Source of the DNA: Chamaelirium japonicum
Taxonomy: Eukaryota > Streptophyta > Magnoliopsida > Liliales > Melanthiaceae
Length of the DNA: 64,000 bases
Direction: 5' to 3'
Assembly (NCBI GenBank): GCA_947650365.1
Contig: CANTAL010000003.1
Coordinates: 2,170,001-2,234,000, forward strand
Below the pieces are notes generated by a model. That model saw only the letters and a list, made by a program, of their open reading frames with translations. It searched no databases and was not told where the DNA came from. Made by a program: the position numbers and the translations under genes. Within the stretch, counting starts at the first letter, position 1, and each line of letters starts with the position of its first letter. Positions 62,411-64,000 of this stretch are shown here, piece after piece.

Positions 62411-63690
62411 TAATTAAAACTATTGAGAAATGGAGTTTTTATGATTATCAGTATGAACTTGTCGAGTCCAGCCGACTAGTCACAAGAAATCGAAGAGAGA
62501 AACGAAGACATAAGAGAAACAAGAAGAGATAAGAGAATAGAGAGAAAAACAAAAACAGAAGAGAGAGAAGAGAGAAGAGAATGAAAAGATAAATGAAGAG
62601 AGAAGAGAGAAGAAGTCTTCCCTCTTCTGTCTTTATTTCTTATTTAGTTTTCTTCTCTCTATTCTATCTTTGTTTCTCTCTCTTATTTAATGGGTCAGGG
62701 TTTCCCATAGATTACTTAGACCTTAAGTAAACTTACCATATAAATAATATACGACCCCTTTACTGTAGGGCACGTTTGATGGATCTCTTTTTCTCGTATC
62801 TCACAATACGTTATCAACACGAATATGTCGAGCCCAGCCAACCAGTCACAAGAAAACGGAGAGAGAAACGAAGACAGAAGAGAGAGAAGAAGGGAGAAGA
62901 GAATGGAGAGAAACGAAAAGAGAAGAGAGAAGAAGTCCTGCTCTAGACCATTGGCCATGGGTATAAGTGTGAAGTTCTTCAGTCCATTCGCCATAGGTAT
63001 CGGTGTGAAGTAAGAAGGAATCTAAATTCTAAAACTCTATTTCTCAATAATATAACTAAATCTCTCCGTTCTCTTCTCTCTTCTCTAATGGATTAGGGTT
63101 TCATATAGATTGCTTAGGCCCTAAGTAAGCTTACCCTATAAATAATATACGACCCCTTTAGGGTAGGGCATATTTGACGGCTCTCTCTTTCTCCCATCTC
63201 ACAACACGCTATCAGCACGAACATATTGAGCCCAGCCGACCAGTCAAAAGAAAATGGAGAGAGAAATTAAAATATAAGAGAGAGAAACAAAGAAAGAAGA
63301 AGTTCTGCTCCAGTCTATAAGCCATGGGTATTGGTGTGTAGTAAAAAGGAATCTGAATTCCAAAACTCTACTTTTTAATATTTATACGACCCATTTAGGG
63401 TGGGGCACTTTTGACGACTCTCACTTTCTCCCATCTCATAACATGTTATCAGCACGAACATGTCGAGCCCAACTGACCAGTCATAAGAAAACGGAGAGAG
63501 AAACGAACACAGAAGAGAGAGAAGAAAATGGAGAGATAAACGAAGAGAGAAGCAGTCCTGCTCTAGTCCATTGGTCACAGGTATAGGTATGAAGTAAGAA
63601 GGAATCTAAATTCCAAAACTCCACCTCCCAATAATATAATTAAATCTCTCAGTTCTCTTCTATTTTCTAACATGGATAAGGGTTTCCTAT
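62411..63690 (+). repeat. Plus-strand array, higher-order repeat copy
   Basis: Begins with the irregular module also seen at 45900 (GTTTTTATGATTATCAG), then a strand flip near 62620. Forward modules follow with LTR-like parts at about 62690-62812, 63085-63210 and 63385-63445, the doubled anchor near 62973, the TATTGGTGTGTAG anchor at about 63329, and the ending ATGGATAAGGGTTTCC with CAATAGTTTATCTC near 63690. Confidence 0.8.
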
Positions 63691-64000
63691 AACAATAGTT
63701 TATCTCAACGTTATTATGATTATCATAGTAATGGTATTATACTTTTTTTAATTAAATTAATTATTTATTGAATTATTAAATTATTTAAATATTTTACTAA
63801 TTTTAATAATTTATTAATCAAGTTTTTAGTGAATTAATTAATTAATTTAATTATATAATTATCTAGTTATTTAATTAAAGTTACTATTTTATTTATTTAA
63901 TATTTTTATATTATTTAATAATTAAATTAGGAAACTATTTAATTGTTTAAATTACTAAATAAAGAAATAATGATTTAATTATATAATTAACTTATTAATT
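63691..64000. repeat. AT-rich tail, runs off the window
   Basis: Starts AACGTTATTATGATTATC and continues like 3396-3672 and 52370-52650, up to the window edge. No gene is seen. Confidence 0.7.

Noticed and set aside
1-64000. CRISPR array or bacterial satellite
   Set aside because: Repeats are long, diverged and on both strands with no constant short spacers, and the retroelements are plant-type.
1-64000. TTAGGGTTT words as interstitial telomere arrays
   Set aside because: There is only one per module, at a fixed place upstream of a TATA box, so they are motifs of the LTR-like part. Only 43207-43242 has tandem units.

Overview
This looks like nuclear DNA of a flowering plant, from gene-free, repeat-dense chromatin such as pericentromeric heterochromatin. 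The evidence is a plant-type Ty1/copia element, a CACTA transposon end ending in CACTACAAGAA, plant telo-box motifs (AAACCCTAA) and very AT-rich non-coding DNA. I cannot name the species. I see no host protein gene, tRNA, rRNA or CRISPR array.

The window is mostly one repeat family in many tens of diverged copies on both strands. Read forward, a module has these parts: (i) a purine tract; (ii) an LTR-like segment of about 239 bp that starts TGAGGC, carries a telo-box and a TATA box (CTATAAATAA) and ends near ATCTCACAACA; (iii) directly after it a primer-binding-like motif, CGTTATCAGCACGA; (iv) a purine-rich body (GAGAGAAGA-type); (v) an 'anchor' of about 75 bp (TCCTGCTCCAGTCCATTGG onward); (vi) a junction (ATCTCAACGTTATTATG) into AT-rich DNA. 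I read it as a non-coding LTR-retrotransposon derivative (TRIM/LARD-like) that now behaves as a satellite. It is a fossil array with no coding capacity of its own that I can support.

Layout: 1-10.9 kb, dense modules on both strands; 10.9-38.6 kb, sparse modules spaced about 1.4-5 kb apart in AT-rich DNA whose edges are themselves conserved repeats, with strand switches near 16-18 kb, 20-27 kb and 28-30 kb; 20.03-27.15 kb, a nearly whole copia element on the minus strand with matching 152-153 bp LTRs and a 5-bp target duplication; 38.6-41.7 kb, dense modules; 41.7-44.47 kb, a composite insertion (copia fragment, GAGCC-rich tandem repeat, telomere-like patch, CACTA 3' end); 44.5-64 kb, dense modules with higher-order repeats and a palindrome of almost 5 kb centred at about 55262.

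The most notable points are the shared primer-binding-like motif in the satellite module and the copia element, which matches the anticodon arm of tRNA-Ile rather than a tRNA 3' end; the higher-order repeat; the large palindrome; and several long-range duplications. Identities are judged by eye unless differences are counted.
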